NCBI GenBank assembly: GCA_014871385.1
Contig: CM026427.1
Coordinates: forward strand, 11,346,430-11,410,429
Length of the DNA stretch: 64,000 nt
Origin: Ceratodon purpureus
Lineage: Eukaryota > Streptophyta > Bryopsida > Pseudoditrichales > Ditrichaceae
Direction: 5' to 3'
Part shown: piece by piece, positions 22,101 through 32,260 of the stretch
Layout: each line of letters starts with the position of its first letter
Numbering within the stretch: position 1 is the first letter of the stretch
Notes under the pieces: generated by a model
Seen by the model: the letters and a program-made list of their open reading frames with translations, nothing else
Databases searched by the model: none
What the model was told of the DNA's origin: nothing
Position numbers and translations under genes: made by a program

Positions 22101-23143
22101 TACACACAATATTAAACCACAAACAAAATAAAATAAAAGACCCAAATGGGATAAACTATAAAGATACAACATATTTATGCCAATGGACCACGCCAAATAA
22201 TAATACATACAACAAATGGCGTAGCCAAAGAGAACTTTTCCCGTGGAGCGACATTAACACCTTCCTCCACAATACTGAATTACTTACACAATACTACACT
22301 AAACAACAACATAAACATTTTTCAAACATCATCGAAAAGTACTTCTCCATAGAACAACAAAAAGATACAAGATACATTACTCCGGCCACAATTATCCCAT
22401 TGGCACATATCTCCATTAATGAATGCAACCCAGAAAATGACATCGAAACAGAATCGAACATTATTCAAACACAACATGACGTTGCACACATATACGAAGA
22501 TAATGGCCGACACCTCATCACCATTCCGAAAACTAGACTACTATGGCTATGGAAACAATATCAACATGCAAAAAACACTCCACATAGCCTTGAGCCATCC
22601 ACCCAATCATTTGAAACTGAAATTGTGTGGCTATATCAAAGATATAAATACCGTATCCCAAAAAATGATCCACTTAAATGTGCTCAATACACAATACCAA
22701 CTGAAATACTAGATTTTCTAATATCAACATTCAACATCCACCAATCCTACTTTTCATCACCAATTACATGCCCTACACAATTTACACAATTTTACTCACC
22801 ATTCTCACGGGATATAATATTCGGCTCCCTAGGGAAAGCATTTGATCACAAATGGAAAGGAATTGGCTACGCTCACCCCCACAATGAAACCGACATACAA
22901 CAAGCCATTCATTGGGCCCGCCTTGCGGCAAAAAATAACCCAAACAACATCACCATACTCATCTCTCCCGATTCTAACTGGTACCAAAACTCCAACCCCC
23001 ACACTGGTCCATTCCCGGACACACATATTATTGCCCATTTTGCTGCAGACACCATTACATATGACGAGCCAACAATTCCCCCCGAGCTTAAACTAGAAAG
23101 AAAAGAACTTTCTACGCTCCGAATATTATGTATCCATCACTAA
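19142..23143 (+). CDS. LINE ORF2 part 2: reverse transcriptase and unassigned domain
   Basis: The frame opens with the end of the APE fold (LNSDHYPVTLHIP). The reverse transcriptase follows: KAPGPDKIPNSIL, NHRPIALANTIYKL, DSQEGFRAERGTS, ILYIDFKNAFGSIDH, PIQRGTIQGDTLSPYLFLIF and the catalytic AAYADDLAAIA (YADD at 20861-20872). The order and spacing are those of non-LTR reverse transcriptases, and all catalytic Asp residues are present. A long connection region follows. Near 22.75-23.1 kb is a compact block (SRDIIFGSLGKAF, KWKGIGYAHPHN, ISPDSNWYQN) that I cannot assign firmly. The frame ends at TAA 23141-23143 and the same frame reopens at once with RNase H, so this stop is probably a nonsense change in one long ORF2. 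Confidence 0.9.
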   Translation, partial: LDNTRLTSTTNTNLNLNSDHYPVTLHIPQNLLIARPPTPINTPTIRILNPIPPENLEKFNIEFFEKNSIQINELTRLLENNDHLTTALWQEACASLDKIVEKISETIEKTCNAPPLPQLTNRTRQQGGFLPRKLAREWKKHLTTYHLIRKTIYIAKNNPQWQTHPILNEIRSHQYVQIPHPPATNSIPNEWIDDIAKIAKTANKEARKITTKYTKDCIHKAVSKYRQLYEKSPKKVNRKVFKNSETSPLDSIMDRQNNILTSPEDIAQEIYIQQSISNRPTVPTCHYQTAHPPQCTCSVRQYPWHDLDGFTIDQCGEPQIPLHTYFDQETYDLCLKNLGNNKAPGPDKIPNSILKNMPPRFHKLLFLFFKHCYKQKQIPATWKTSLTVLLYKKGEPSQLTNHRPIALANTIYKLFTSTLTFILSTYGERHQILHDSQEGFRAERGTSRQLQLLIAALEDARFTNQDIYILYIDFKNAFGSIDHARLLAIMKDLGYPTDAINLVGNIYSQSSTIFSGEHFGKTLPIPIQRGTIQGDTLSPYLFLIFLEPLLRWLQQGDNGYTFGTSKVTISSAAYADDLAAIANKLASLQIQLNKLDKFCEWAGMDLGIPKCAVTGCPNKSKMNPTAFKAQIQATNINYRNQPIPVLDQHDPYTYLGINLASSLKWKTQINTTTAKVIKQCQALVACPATMKQKINMADTVIHAGIAYSFYAVPYSIPAIRKLDKKIIALHKTICGLPKSTSNIATQLPHDLFGMEAFSLKNAYLRCIGEQLQNALNDKGRLGKIYFGLLQFILAKFGGSEEIERIKYQDCVRSPITRTLFLLKHEAGVHLKSTIGNFLLNPSPLETAWMQEAQHLHGLNPKTSLKLLQKLLVHNIINLEQITMPNGTTLMNPEEYKIYHSNPTKLIKSALNIASQLFCKPTCHQRCQIPCRFRYHSPPRTLKSDYIVLNHNILPRQLHPPIHPPNPLIPELPPPPNNMLKYPRQFPIHTILNHKQNKIKDPNGINYKDTTYLCQWTTPNNNTYNKWRSQRELFPWSDINTFLHNTELLTQYYTKQQHKHFSNIIEKYFSIEQQKDTRYITPATIIPLAHISINECNPENDIETESNIIQTQHDVAHIYEDNGRHLITIPKTRLLWLWKQYQHAKNTPHSLEPSTQSFETEIVWLYQRYKYRIPKNDPLKCAQYTIPTEILDFLISTFNIHQSYFSSPITCPTQFTQFYSPFSRDIIFGSLGKAFDHKWKGIGYAHPHNETDIQQAIHWARLAAKNNPNNITILISPDSNWYQNSNPHTGPFPDTHIIAHFAADTITYDEPTIPPELKLERKELSTLRILCIHH

Positions 23144-24844
23144 AACAACAGTATCGGTACGCACGAGCAAATGAATCAACTTGCTCAGACAATTAACAAT
23201 CTCCAAATATTACAAACTCACACACAAATTGCATCCCCGACCCCCTTAAACACTCATGTCAATCCCAGTAAAAAATGGTCCAAATCATATTATCCAAACA
23301 CCCCTGCAAATAACTCAACACCTATCCCACAAATACCAAATTACCAAACAAATCTACCACTAAAATTCCACCCCCAATTCAGTTATTACACAGATGGATC
23401 ATTCAAACCCCCAAAGGAAATGGACAACGGTAAATGGAGAAGAGAAAAAGCCGGATACGGTATTTACAGCCCCAAAGGCCTCAATATCCCCAAAAGACTC
23501 CATGGACACCAAAATATACTCCGTGCCGAAATGATGGCAGTACACAAAACACTTAGAATTATTAACACACAATTCCCCAACGAACCAGCATACATATTTA
23601 CCGACTGTCTAAATGTACTATACCTACTTAATACACAAATAAAACACCCCACACTACATAATAGTCACCCCAACCAAACCACACTTGCCTCCATAGTAGA
23701 ACTACTCCAACAAAGAACACAACCAATTTCACTATACAAAGTTAGAGCACACATCAACATTGACGGTAACGAAGAGGCAGATTATTTAGCAAAGCAAGGT
23801 CTAAAACTAGCACACAGAAAAGCCCTACACTCGTACGAACATGCCCATGCCACTCCGTTCTACTTCCAAAAAGATAACTGGCCTTCAAAAAACGATGTTC
23901 CAGACAAAGGACCAGTTAGAACTCTAGAAAATCAAATCAAAAAATATGACAGAGAAAACAATCTAGAAAACATGCCCATACAAACCCCCAACATTTGCAA
24001 ATGGACGGAAAATGTAGACATAGACAATGTACTTTCTAACGAATTTTGGGAAAATCCAGCCATTACTGACAAGCAAAAATCATGCCTCATAAAATTCCGT
24101 ACGGGAACTTACATGGGCCAAGCTAGAAAACAAATGTTCTTCGGAAGAGAAAGATTTCCATCCATCACATGTCCAATTTGCAATTCACGCGAACCGGATA
24201 CATGGCTACATGTATTACTCACATGCCAACAACAACATATACACTCCCTCCGAGTCAAAAGACACAACAAAGCAGTATGGGAAATTAGAAAACTACTAGT
24301 CTCATCCGAAAAATCTCGTTGTTTTATTCTAATGAATGCGGGCACCTTCAATGATAAATCCCCAGAAAATACCGTTCCCAACTGGTTACTTCCATGCACA
24401 TGTGGCACTCAAAGATGTCATTGTAACTCTAGATTTAGACCAGACATTCTTTGCGTTAAAGGTTTGCCGTACCAAAGCGACCCCCCTACAGAAATAAACC
24501 CCAATCTTACCATACAATTCATTGAATTCACATACTGCAATGACAGATTCTCACCAGAAACATTTTTAGCTAAAGCCAACAAATACAACCCACTAATTGC
24601 CAGTCTTACCGCTAGAGGATGGAAAGTCGACCCCCTCATTGTCATCACAGCAGGCGCTAGAGCTACCACACACATTCCTTCAATGAAACTACTTGCAGAC
24701 AATTTCAAAATACCATGGCTTACCATCAAAAACACCTTTAAAAACATAAACACTATTGCCATACAATATGCCATGTCTATACTTCTCCACAAAAGAAGAA
24801 TAGAAAACCACCAACCATTACCCGAAACATTAGACCCCCCATAG
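23144..24844 (+). CDS. LINE ORF2 part 3: RNase H, CCHC finger and restriction-like endonuclease
   Basis: In frame with part 2. RNase H shows its acidic residues in YYTDGS, LRAEMMAV, IFTDCLN and GNEEADYLAKQG. A zinc finger CPICNSREPDTWLHVLLTC (CCHC) follows. Then comes RPDILCVKG (RPD at 24437-24445), a spacer of 26 residues, FIEFTYCNDRF (Glu at 24524) and KANKY (24572-24586). The last set matches the R2-type restriction-like endonuclease, in which R2Bm has KPD…VDVQVVSG…KRNKY at the same relative positions. The catalytic-type residues (PD, E, K, KY) are all present. A C-terminal helical tail follows. Together with the APE domain this gives two different endonucleases in one element. Confidence 0.85.
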   Translation, partial: NNSIGTHEQMNQLAQTINNLQILQTHTQIASPTPLNTHVNPSKKWSKSYYPNTPANNSTPIPQIPNYQTNLPLKFHPQFSYYTDGSFKPPKEMDNGKWRREKAGYGIYSPKGLNIPKRLHGHQNILRAEMMAVHKTLRIINTQFPNEPAYIFTDCLNVLYLLNTQIKHPTLHNSHPNQTTLASIVELLQQRTQPISLYKVRAHINIDGNEEADYLAKQGLKLAHRKALHSYEHAHATPFYFQKDNWPSKNDVPDKGPVRTLENQIKKYDRENNLENMPIQTPNICKWTENVDIDNVLSNEFWENPAITDKQKSCLIKFRTGTYMGQARKQMFFGRERFPSITCPICNSREPDTWLHVLLTCQQQHIHSLRVKRHNKAVWEIRKLLVSSEKSRCFILMNAGTFNDKSPENTVPNWLLPCTCGTQRCHCNSRFRPDILCVKGLPYQSDPPTEINPNLTIQFIEFTYCNDRFSPETFLAKANKYNPLIASLTARGWKVDPLIVITAGARATTHIPSMKLLADNFKIPWLTIKNTFKNINTIAIQYAMSILLHKRRIENHQPLPETLDPP

Positions 24845-24894
24845 TCAAAGAAAACCCCTAAATATAATCAAAAAAATTTTAGTAGCTAAAGCTA

Positions 24895-25135
24895 CTTTAT
24901 TTGAATTGATAGCATACGGGTGTCAAGTCTCTTGTCAACTTCTCACAGAGGGGGCTGTTGGTTGGCACAACTCTCTACTGCCTGCAATTGCTCACTCAGC
25001 AGTACCAAGCCACTTCATCCCCCACATCCACTCAAACGAGTCCATCAGGGTTCGAACCCGGACCAGATTAATGAGACAAACGCTCACCTCCAACCAACAA
25101 ATGAGCTCGTGGCTTGATGTCCAAAACTGAAATCA
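24895..25135 (-). mobile_element. tRNA-derived SINE-like sequence
   Basis: Read on the minus strand, a tRNA-like head runs from about 25125: GAGCTCATTTGTTGGTTGG resembles a tRNA A-box region (AGCTCA…TTGG), and about 25 bases later GGGTTCGAACCC (25048-25059) is a good B box. A tRNA-unrelated body follows down to about 24900. This layout fits a Pol III-transcribed plant SINE. It abuts the 3' end of the LINE, so the hairpin at about 24880-24895 (AGTAGCTTTAGCTACT on the minus strand) could belong to either. No target-site duplication was found. No full cloverleaf can be folded by eye, so it is not called a tRNA gene. Confidence 0.55.
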
Positions 25136-25159
25136 AATGAATCTTGAGTTGATAATCAC

Positions 25160-25212
25160 TACTATTACTGGCTACTTGTTACTAGTTACTGGTTACTGGT
25201 TACTTTGTGACT
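25160..25212 (+). repeat. Short GTTACT/GGTTACT tandem repeats
   Basis: Irregular repetition of TTACTGG/GTTACT units (TTACTAGTTACTGGTTACTGGTTACT). It is a local simple repeat between the SINE and the fold-back element. Confidence 0.6.
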
Positions 25213-25253
25213 AAAGTGTCTACTCTCGAAAGGGGGGGAGTAGATCTTTACTT

Positions 25254-25836
25254 CCATACCTTTGTCCTGTGGGCATTGGCTTGGGGGTGGATCGAACAGA
25301 CACTTAATTCACTTCGGTCTCCTCCGGAGACCGTAGTTTCTCTCTCTCTGCACATCTTTCATATGTAAAAACAAATCCTATTAAGTAACAAAAATATAAA
25401 CTCTCTATAAGGGCTAAATTGAGGTGTCATTTGACCAAGCTTTGAGAAATAAATATCCTTATATTTTGAATTAGATTTTGGCAAAGAAATTGTACCACCA
25501 TGCTCAAATGTCCTAAATTAGTTACCGCATTGATGACAAATAGAAAAATCTGATTATAATAAAGAAATATCTATTTTTACAACATTTAGACATTGTCATC
25601 CTAATTCTTAAAACTCTATAGAAGGAATTGTCAAACTTTTTTGAAGAAACTTGCCTTGGTAAAGTTGTGCATATGGATGATCTCTACATACATAAACAAT
25701 CAAATTTAAAAAATTGAACACTGATTGCTTGCAATTAAAGAGAGAGAGAGAAACATCGGTCCCCGAAGGGGACCGACGTGAATGAAGTGTCTGTTCGATC
25801 CACCCCCAATCCAATGCCCACAGGACAAAGGTATGG
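25254..25836. mobile_element. 583-bp fold-back (long TIR) element with internal hairpins
   Basis: The left arm (25254 to about 25349) starts CCATACCTTTGTCCTGTGGG. The right arm (about 25738-25836) is its inverse and ends …CACAGGACAAAGGTATGG. Each arm of about 100 bp also contains its own small perfect hairpin: CGGTCTCC-TCC-GGAGACCG at 25315-25333 and CGGTCCCC-GAA-GGGGACCG at 25757-25775. The two arms end in CT and AG microsatellites facing an AT-rich centre. No coding capacity and no clear target-site duplication (only TT on both sides). The superfamily is unknown. Confidence 0.7.
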
Positions 25837-27583
25837 TTGCAATTAAATATCTTGTAAAACCATGAAAATTGACTAAAAAATTGGATAATGGAGGGACTCT
25901 TGGAGGGATTTATGGAGGGGAGGGAGTTGAGTGACCTACCCCAAAATCTTTAAAATCGGGTTTGTTACACATTGCCCAAGTCTATTCCTTTGGTACAAAT
26001 CACAAGGTATTGATTAAATTTGAACCATTCTTCTAGTTTTCTTCCCAGGCTATCCTTGATTAAATTTTTTAGTTTAACTCATTTTTCAAGGTACCCCTTT
26101 GTAGAACCGTGAGGCTTTGGACTTCAAAGTATATTTAAAGTTGATTGTATTACAATCCAAATTTTGAATTCCAAATTTTGATTGTGAGAGTTTTTTATTT
26201 TTTATTTTTTATTTTTATTTTGAAAGTCAAATCTTTACTTATACTTATTTTAAAATAATTTGTGTCTACATGAACTTAAGATAATTCTAAATAGAAGGTG
26301 TGTTATATTTTTAAAAACATCTTTTCTAGTTTTTGTTGATTGGGTATAGTATATAAAGACATATGAGTTGTTGAAATTATATTATCTCACTTATCTTCTC
26401 TTATATTTCTGAGTTGGTCACTTATGATATATTTTCTCCCCCTTATGAATATATTTTACATATATACTTCAAAGGTTTGATAACATATATTTCTATCAAT
26501 ATGTTTGAAGACTTAAACATATTTGAAGATTGATATATTTTTTATCAATATATATTATCATCATATAATTGTACTTATAAATATTTTATGAAAATATATT
26601 TTATAAATTCATTTTTGGATCTTCAATTTTCATTTTTTGATCTTTAATTTTTATTTTTGGATTAAAAAAAATCATGGTTAAATTTTGGTCTATGTACCTC
26701 ATATCTATGTATGATCTTTGACTTTCCATTTATGATTTTCAATCTTCCATTTATGATTTTTAATCCTCTATTTATGATTTTTGATCTTCCATTTATAATT
26801 TTCAAACATTCAATTATTTTGAAGTGCTTCAAATATTTTGCTCAAAACTTTGGAATTTTTATTACTGAAGTGACAGTTTAACTATGCTTTTGGTAATTCG
26901 TCATGACCAAATCCCTTATTTGCAATTATTTAAACCCTGACCACCATGACATTTGTGATTAAAAATAATCTTTAACTCAAAAGATAACCCTCCAATCATA
27001 ATGAACTACAAAGATGCTGCTTTGGAGGGGAGGGAAGATGAACCGCAAGGCCCTCATATATTCAAGGAAGCTGGCTTTAGAGGGTGTGGCGCCCTGAGTT
27101 TATGCGTTGGCGGGGTCCATTTATGGCCGGGTGGGAACTACCCCTGGGATTTGAGGTTGGCAGGGCAAAAAGAGCTTGCGGTGCAGATGCTCTAACTATT
27201 TGTACGAGGAAGAGACCAACAAGAGTCACCCAAGGCAATAACTCCAGTGCTTCCTCAAGACTCTGGAGAGAACTTAACGACGGTGTAGAACATCCTCACA
27301 GAAATTGTAGCATTTAAAAGGTAACATGAACTTACAACTCTCTGCAATGCCATTGTCTTCTCTTCGACCAGACCTCATGACTCGTGACCACTAAAGCTCA
27401 TCCTAAAGAATCTGCATGTTTCAGCACAATTCTAACACTAAAACTACCTGGCATAACAGATACATAATACATACTCTGAAGGCAAAGAAATCAAAGAATG
27501 CTATCCATCCACGGTGCTTGATTCTACCTCAGGGAACAGAAGAAGAATGAATGGGTGGGAAGAGACACAAGGACGGATCAAAA
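25837..27583. repeat. AT-rich intergenic DNA with a 21-22 bp tandem repeat near 26720-26812
   Basis: No gene is recognised. At about 26720-26812 a unit like CCATTTATGATTTTCAATCTT is repeated about four times with small changes. Around 26190-26220 is a (TTTTTA)n tract. The plus-strand frames at 27001-27317 carry no known motif. The last ~250 bp are the likely 3' UTR of the minus-strand TGD4 gene. Confidence 0.5.
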
Positions 27584-30246
27584 TCATCTCTCGAGTATCC
27601 GAAACTCAGCCATGCCCTCCCGCCTGGTTGGCGAGTACCATACACAAAGCTTAGCAGCACCACTGGCGTCGAGAGGATAGTCGAGTCCGCAAATAATCTC
27701 TTCGACAGACGGTTGCTGTTTCAGGTTCAATGGGTCGACAGAGACACGGGAATCAACGCGTGCACGAAGGGGTCCCAGCACCTGCGAAGAGGTCAGGTCA
27801 GTCCATGAGGAATGGTGAAACTTTGTTGGACATGAGATGACTGTAAAAGAGAATGAATAAGTCAGGTGACTCTACATATAGATCGATGAAAGACTCGGAG
27901 AAGTATTGTTCTTTACGTATGAGATTTGGATGCCTGGACCAAAATGGGTTCGGTCATTTGTTTCATAGCACAGATTTCTTGACACCAGTCATGACTTACA
28001 CAGACATGCATGGTTGTTTGAGTGAACACAGTTTAGCGTGACTGTTGAAGTACCTGCTGTTGAAGAGACAAAGCCAAGGTTGGGCGCACACGCTCACAAA
28101 TAGGCCATCCCTGAGAAGATGCAGCCTGCCGGGATTTGGAAGAGATGGCAGATATCAACTTGGAAGCGGCCCCGACATCCACCCGTACCCCGAACTTTGT
28201 GAAATCGAGATAACGTCTTTCGAATTGGCCGAATTGTGCGTTTAAGCCTGCTGAAGCGAACATGTCGGAAGAGTAGCGGGGGTTGCTTGAGTCTGGCGGT
28301 GTAGGTTGATTGGAGCCATTGGTTCCACCGTTGTAAGAATCCATTGAAGTTTTTGTTCCATACAACGGATCCATCTGAACACCTACCATACCCCCTGCAC
28401 GAGCATCACGGTGCTGTTCAGAATACAACATTGCACGGCAAGAGGACTACAAATCATCAGTTGTTATTGACCTTGATCCAAACCTCAGGAACACAGAATT
28501 GATTTGCCTTGGAAGGTAATCTCATATATGGCGACTCATCTTTTCGTTTCGATAATAGTAGAGTGTGATCAATTACATCGTACGGGGACACTTAGAAAAT
28601 GGAGGTCACTGAATGTAAAGAAACAAGCCAGAAGGTACTCACAAAATCATTACTCCACATATTGTCAAAGAGAGTAATTATTAACATGGTGAGCTTACCC
28701 AGCACGCCCGAGAGGGAGATGGAGGGTCGAGCTTCGAGAAAACTGTAGGAATTCTTCGAACTGCGGTTTGATTCACCCTTCCAGAGATTCAAAGATTTTT
28801 CCATGGAAGCACCAGCCTGAATGCGCAGCCCTGGAAGCGCCCCTGGTGGAACTTTTAAAGCACCTTGGCCTCCGCCACCTTTGAGAGGAGCACCGGCGCT
28901 ATGGTGTACCCCAACCCGGTACCGAAGGCCTCCGAGAGCTCCCCGCGAGGCTACATCAGCAGAAACAGTGTGGGGCACTTCCCAGGAATTCGAATGACGA
29001 TCAACATAGCACTCATGGTACGCTGCTTCCAAAAGAATTTGGTGTTGATCCAACTGCACAAAAGGGAAAAAAAGAAGTACAAACTCGTGAATAAGCCAAC
29101 ATTTTGATTGCACAGGAAAGCAATTGCAGAGCATTTTATTTTTTCTTTGTGACCATAGCAACATGCTAAGAAGTTATAAAAGACCTTGTGACGAAGTGCA
29201 GCGCGCCCTCTCCAGGGAACCACTCCAAGGGGCGGTTGTTGATCAGGAAGCGATTGGCGAGAAAGATTATCCAGTTCTGAGGTGCCACTGAGGGTAGTCC
29301 TCCCAAGCTGAACCCTTGATCGGAAACAAAGGGCGTACAAAGAGCTGCCCAGAAAGCGGTTTGCACTTTCTTTCAGTTTATCAAACGCACTCGATGTCGA
29401 TGTCTCATCGGTCATACTGGTCCCTCTGCTTACTGGTTGATCGCTACGCCCCATTCGCTGCGGCCGTACCCGACCCGTTAGTGTAGCCCACCTGCGTGAT
29501 CCCAAGATGAGTGAATACATGTTCAAGACATGGATCTGCATATAGGTATGATGGCATTACACAAAAAAAGGTGAGTGAAGCTCAGTATTTTGAAACTGAG
29601 CACATACAGGTTTTTTGAATAAGGTTGAGCAACTACAGCCAACAAGCGCCAAAATTCATAAATATAAACTACACTTCTGGCATCGAGCGCAGGACAAATA
29701 CTCTACTTATGTGCGGGAAGCACCACAGTGATTGCGGAGAATGGAAACACCATACAACATGTGTGTGTGTATGACTAAAATGTAGGTGAACCTTTCTTTC
29801 TAAAGGACTTGTAAACAGAGGGATAGCAGAACTAGCAGCTGCGTTAGTATCGATACAAACGCAAATCTCAATGGAATAACAGAACAAGCCTGGATTTGGC
29901 TTCGCTTTCCATGAGACCAGAGCTGATGTTTGGGATGAACATTAAAAGGAAAAATTTATGCATAGGATTGCGAAGCATAGGCTCACCAATTGTCGCCTCC
30001 AGTGCTTCCCAAGACACGGTCCAGGACCAGCCCACCCTTGTTGTCTGCATCCACGGCATACGAGGGTGTGCAAGGAATCGCCAGAAACCGCTGCAACAAA
30101 AGCAACTGCTGGGACCTGGAAAGGCGAGTCCCGGCCACCAGCCCCAAGGGCGGAGGCTCCGCAGGCAGTGAGTGTGCAACTCCATCGAGAGACCTCGACG
30201 AACTGACTTCCTCATTCCAATACTTCGATGGGAGTACTGACTTCAT
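27584..30246 (-). CDS. TGD4: TGD4-like chloroplast lipid-transfer protein
   Basis: TGD4 is a β-barrel-type protein of the chloroplast outer envelope that binds phosphatidic acid and helps carry lipids from the ER to the plastid with the TGD1-2-3 transporter. Five exons fit frame and splice rules (minus strand): 30246-29987, 29491-29185, 29053-28699, 28394-28054, 27781-27584, giving 486 residues against about 480 in Arabidopsis TGD4 (from memory). Matching landmarks are the N-terminus SLDGVAHSLPAEPPPLGL (Arabidopsis TLEGTARSVPGEPFPL), the WW at the first splice junction, SWEVPHTVSADVAS with RYRVGVHHS, the repeated LQQQ at the end of exon 4, and the C-terminus CVWYSPTRREGMAEFRILER (Arabidopsis AWYSPKRKEGMIELRFYEF). 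The exon 2 donor (AAG/GTCTTT) is the weakest splice site. It appears intact, with no transit peptide required for an outer-envelope protein. Confidence 0.9.
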
Positions 30247-32260
30247 TATGAACCTAGTCCGCAGCCACTCTCCCTCCTCCCTCTCTCAACAGCAACGGTA
30301 GCACATTACTTCCCAAATTCTCGCACCCGCTGGTCAAAATCCGATTCCGTAACCCTAATCTTCACAACATTCGGATACAGAGACAAACTCCCTCACAACA
30401 GCAATGGCTCCCAAAACAGAGAACTTGTATCAGAATCACAACTCTCGTCCGCTAATGAATTCCACCATAACCATAGAAACAAAGAAAACTTACAATTCCA
30501 TCAAAATCCTCCCACCCAAAAACCATGGACTTTCAAGCGCCCCCTGCTATGTCGAATCGACATACTCCATGAACTCGGACAGAAGTAGACAACAAACGAA
30601 TTAACCAAGAGAAAACTGTGTTCCTGGAATCAAATCCCAAAGCACCAGCATTTATAAGAAGAATGGCAACACCATACTATACGAGACTAAAAGGAACTAC
30701 TAAAAGCTCCCCAATTCCTATCAACACAACATCCTCAGGATTGGTCTCAACGACATCAACATGGGTCCCCGAGGACTAAAACTTGGCAATCAGTTGGAAA
30801 GGAGGGAATCTGAAAGGGGCCCAAGTGTGAATTTTGCTGTTGCAAATGAATGATGCGAGTTGCATCCGAAATGGGCAGGTGAGTTAGGCCACTGCAGGTG
30901 TGTTGCCTGAGAGCACACACACAGGAACTTCATCATGTGGCGTCTTCTCAAAGGGTTTCTGTCCAGTTGGGTCGCAGTTCATCCAGATCGCTTGGGTTGT
31001 TTGTTTCCGAGTCGAAGGTGTGAGTCGATGAAGGAGGCATTTCATCCGGCGTTGTGGATATGGCTGCCAAGCGTCCTCGAATCCTTGTGATTGTGGCAAA
31101 CTCGATTGGGTCTGCGTTGCAACAGATTTTCTCATTCCGAGGTCACATCTCGAACGAGTTAGTCTGGTGGATGATCGATGGGTGGAGTCTCTGGAGTGCG
31201 AGGAGCTTCCGAAGACAATGGATCAAGTGGGCTGATATTGGAGATGGTCGCTTCTTAATGCGGATTCAAGCAATGAGTGAGGAGCTTCAACACCTCTTTT
31301 GTGTCCAAAGTGGAATGGTTTAAAGTTGTGATGAAGAAGCTGGCTTGTCAAGTATTTTAGAAAGAGAAGGGTGCAACTATTCGGGCACCGACCTTGCATG
31401 GAGCAAATTTGGTGCATCATTTGCTTCCAGAGAGAGTGGGAGAGAAAGCAGTCAGTTCAGCAGGAAGAATGTCAAGTGCCAAATTTGCTGCAGCAACGTC
31501 TACAGTCCTTAGAGAAATTTACAAATTGAATAGCCATTTGAGAACAGAGGATTATCACTGAGTGGCATGGATTCAACGTCATGATACAACACGGGAAGAT
31601 CGCATAATTAAATTGAAATGTTTTCCCAAACAGACTGAGAAAGTCAGAAAGGCAAAGGTGACGTTGAGATTCGATGACAGGAATTAACACTATTAAACAG
31701 TCAACGAAACAAAGTGATTAGCAACAAGTCTACAATGCAATAGCTGGAAAGGAGCAGGATGGACAAAATGAAGAACCACAAACTAGCTTCAACAGAATGA
31801 AATTTAAAAGTACAACTAAATTGTTAACATATACTCTTTATACTCATTCCGTAACTTTACAGTTCTGTCTTGATGCTTTCCGGGAAAATACTGTCCTGGT
31901 TTTGGTTACCTCAGGAAATTTGGAAGCGGTGATTGAGAAGAGCGAGTTGTATTGATTGATTCCATAAACGAGCACATTGTAGGACCAGGTCAGAATTCAT
32001 ATCGTTGCTGATTTGGGTGGGTACTTGGAGAGCACTGAGATGGGAATTGAAACTTGGTCGAATGTGCACCCAAGCATCCTAATCTCAGAGATTGTTCGGC
32101 ACCGATGCCTGAGGTTGATATGCAGGTACTTTGAATAGATTCATCATTATCATCATTGTCAAAATGATTCATTTTACACTAAAATGTGACATCACCGTTG
32201 GAGTCTCCAGTGTCCTCAACGCACTCATAGTTGGCTTTTTCCATAGACATACTGTAATAG
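30247..32260. other. Intergenic region between TGD4 and the oxidoreductase gene
   Basis: Contains the TGD4 5' leader and promoter side and the 3' flank of the next minus-strand gene. A stretch at about 30880-31330 has coding-like composition on both strands (minus frame 30884-31135 ends DEVPVCVLSGNTPAVA; plus frame 31054-31323). I recognise neither and see no splice chain, so no gene is claimed. Confidence 0.4.

Larger units (their letters stand above)
12071..24890 (+). mobile_element. Giant dual-endonuclease LINE (Dualen/RandI-like)
   Basis: A non-LTR retrotransposon of about 12.8 kb. In order it carries a long upstream open frame, an RRM-like ORF1, a hexapeptide minisatellite, a 2A motif, an AP-type endonuclease (APE), a reverse transcriptase with YADD, an unassigned domain, an RNase H, a CCHC finger and a C-terminal restriction-like endonuclease (REL). 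APE and REL together are the hallmark of the Dualen family described in Chlamydomonas. The plus strand is visibly G-poor and A/C-rich from about 16.75 kb on, unlike the upstream part. The exact 5' end is not determined; the first long frame opens at 12071. The 3' end is put just after the last stop, near a small hairpin at about 24880-24895. The reading frame changes near 17.74 and 19.14 kb, with in-frame stops at 13832 and 23141, so this copy looks inactive. No target-site duplication was found by eye. Confidence 0.85.

Noticed and set aside
25048-25125. Possible tRNA gene on the minus strand (A box and B box present)
   Set aside because: No acceptor-stem pairing or anticodon arm could be built; a SINE head explains it better.
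30884-31323. Overlapping frames on both strands that look coding-like
   Set aside because: Neither has a known motif nor a convincing splice chain; left as unexplained intergenic sequence.
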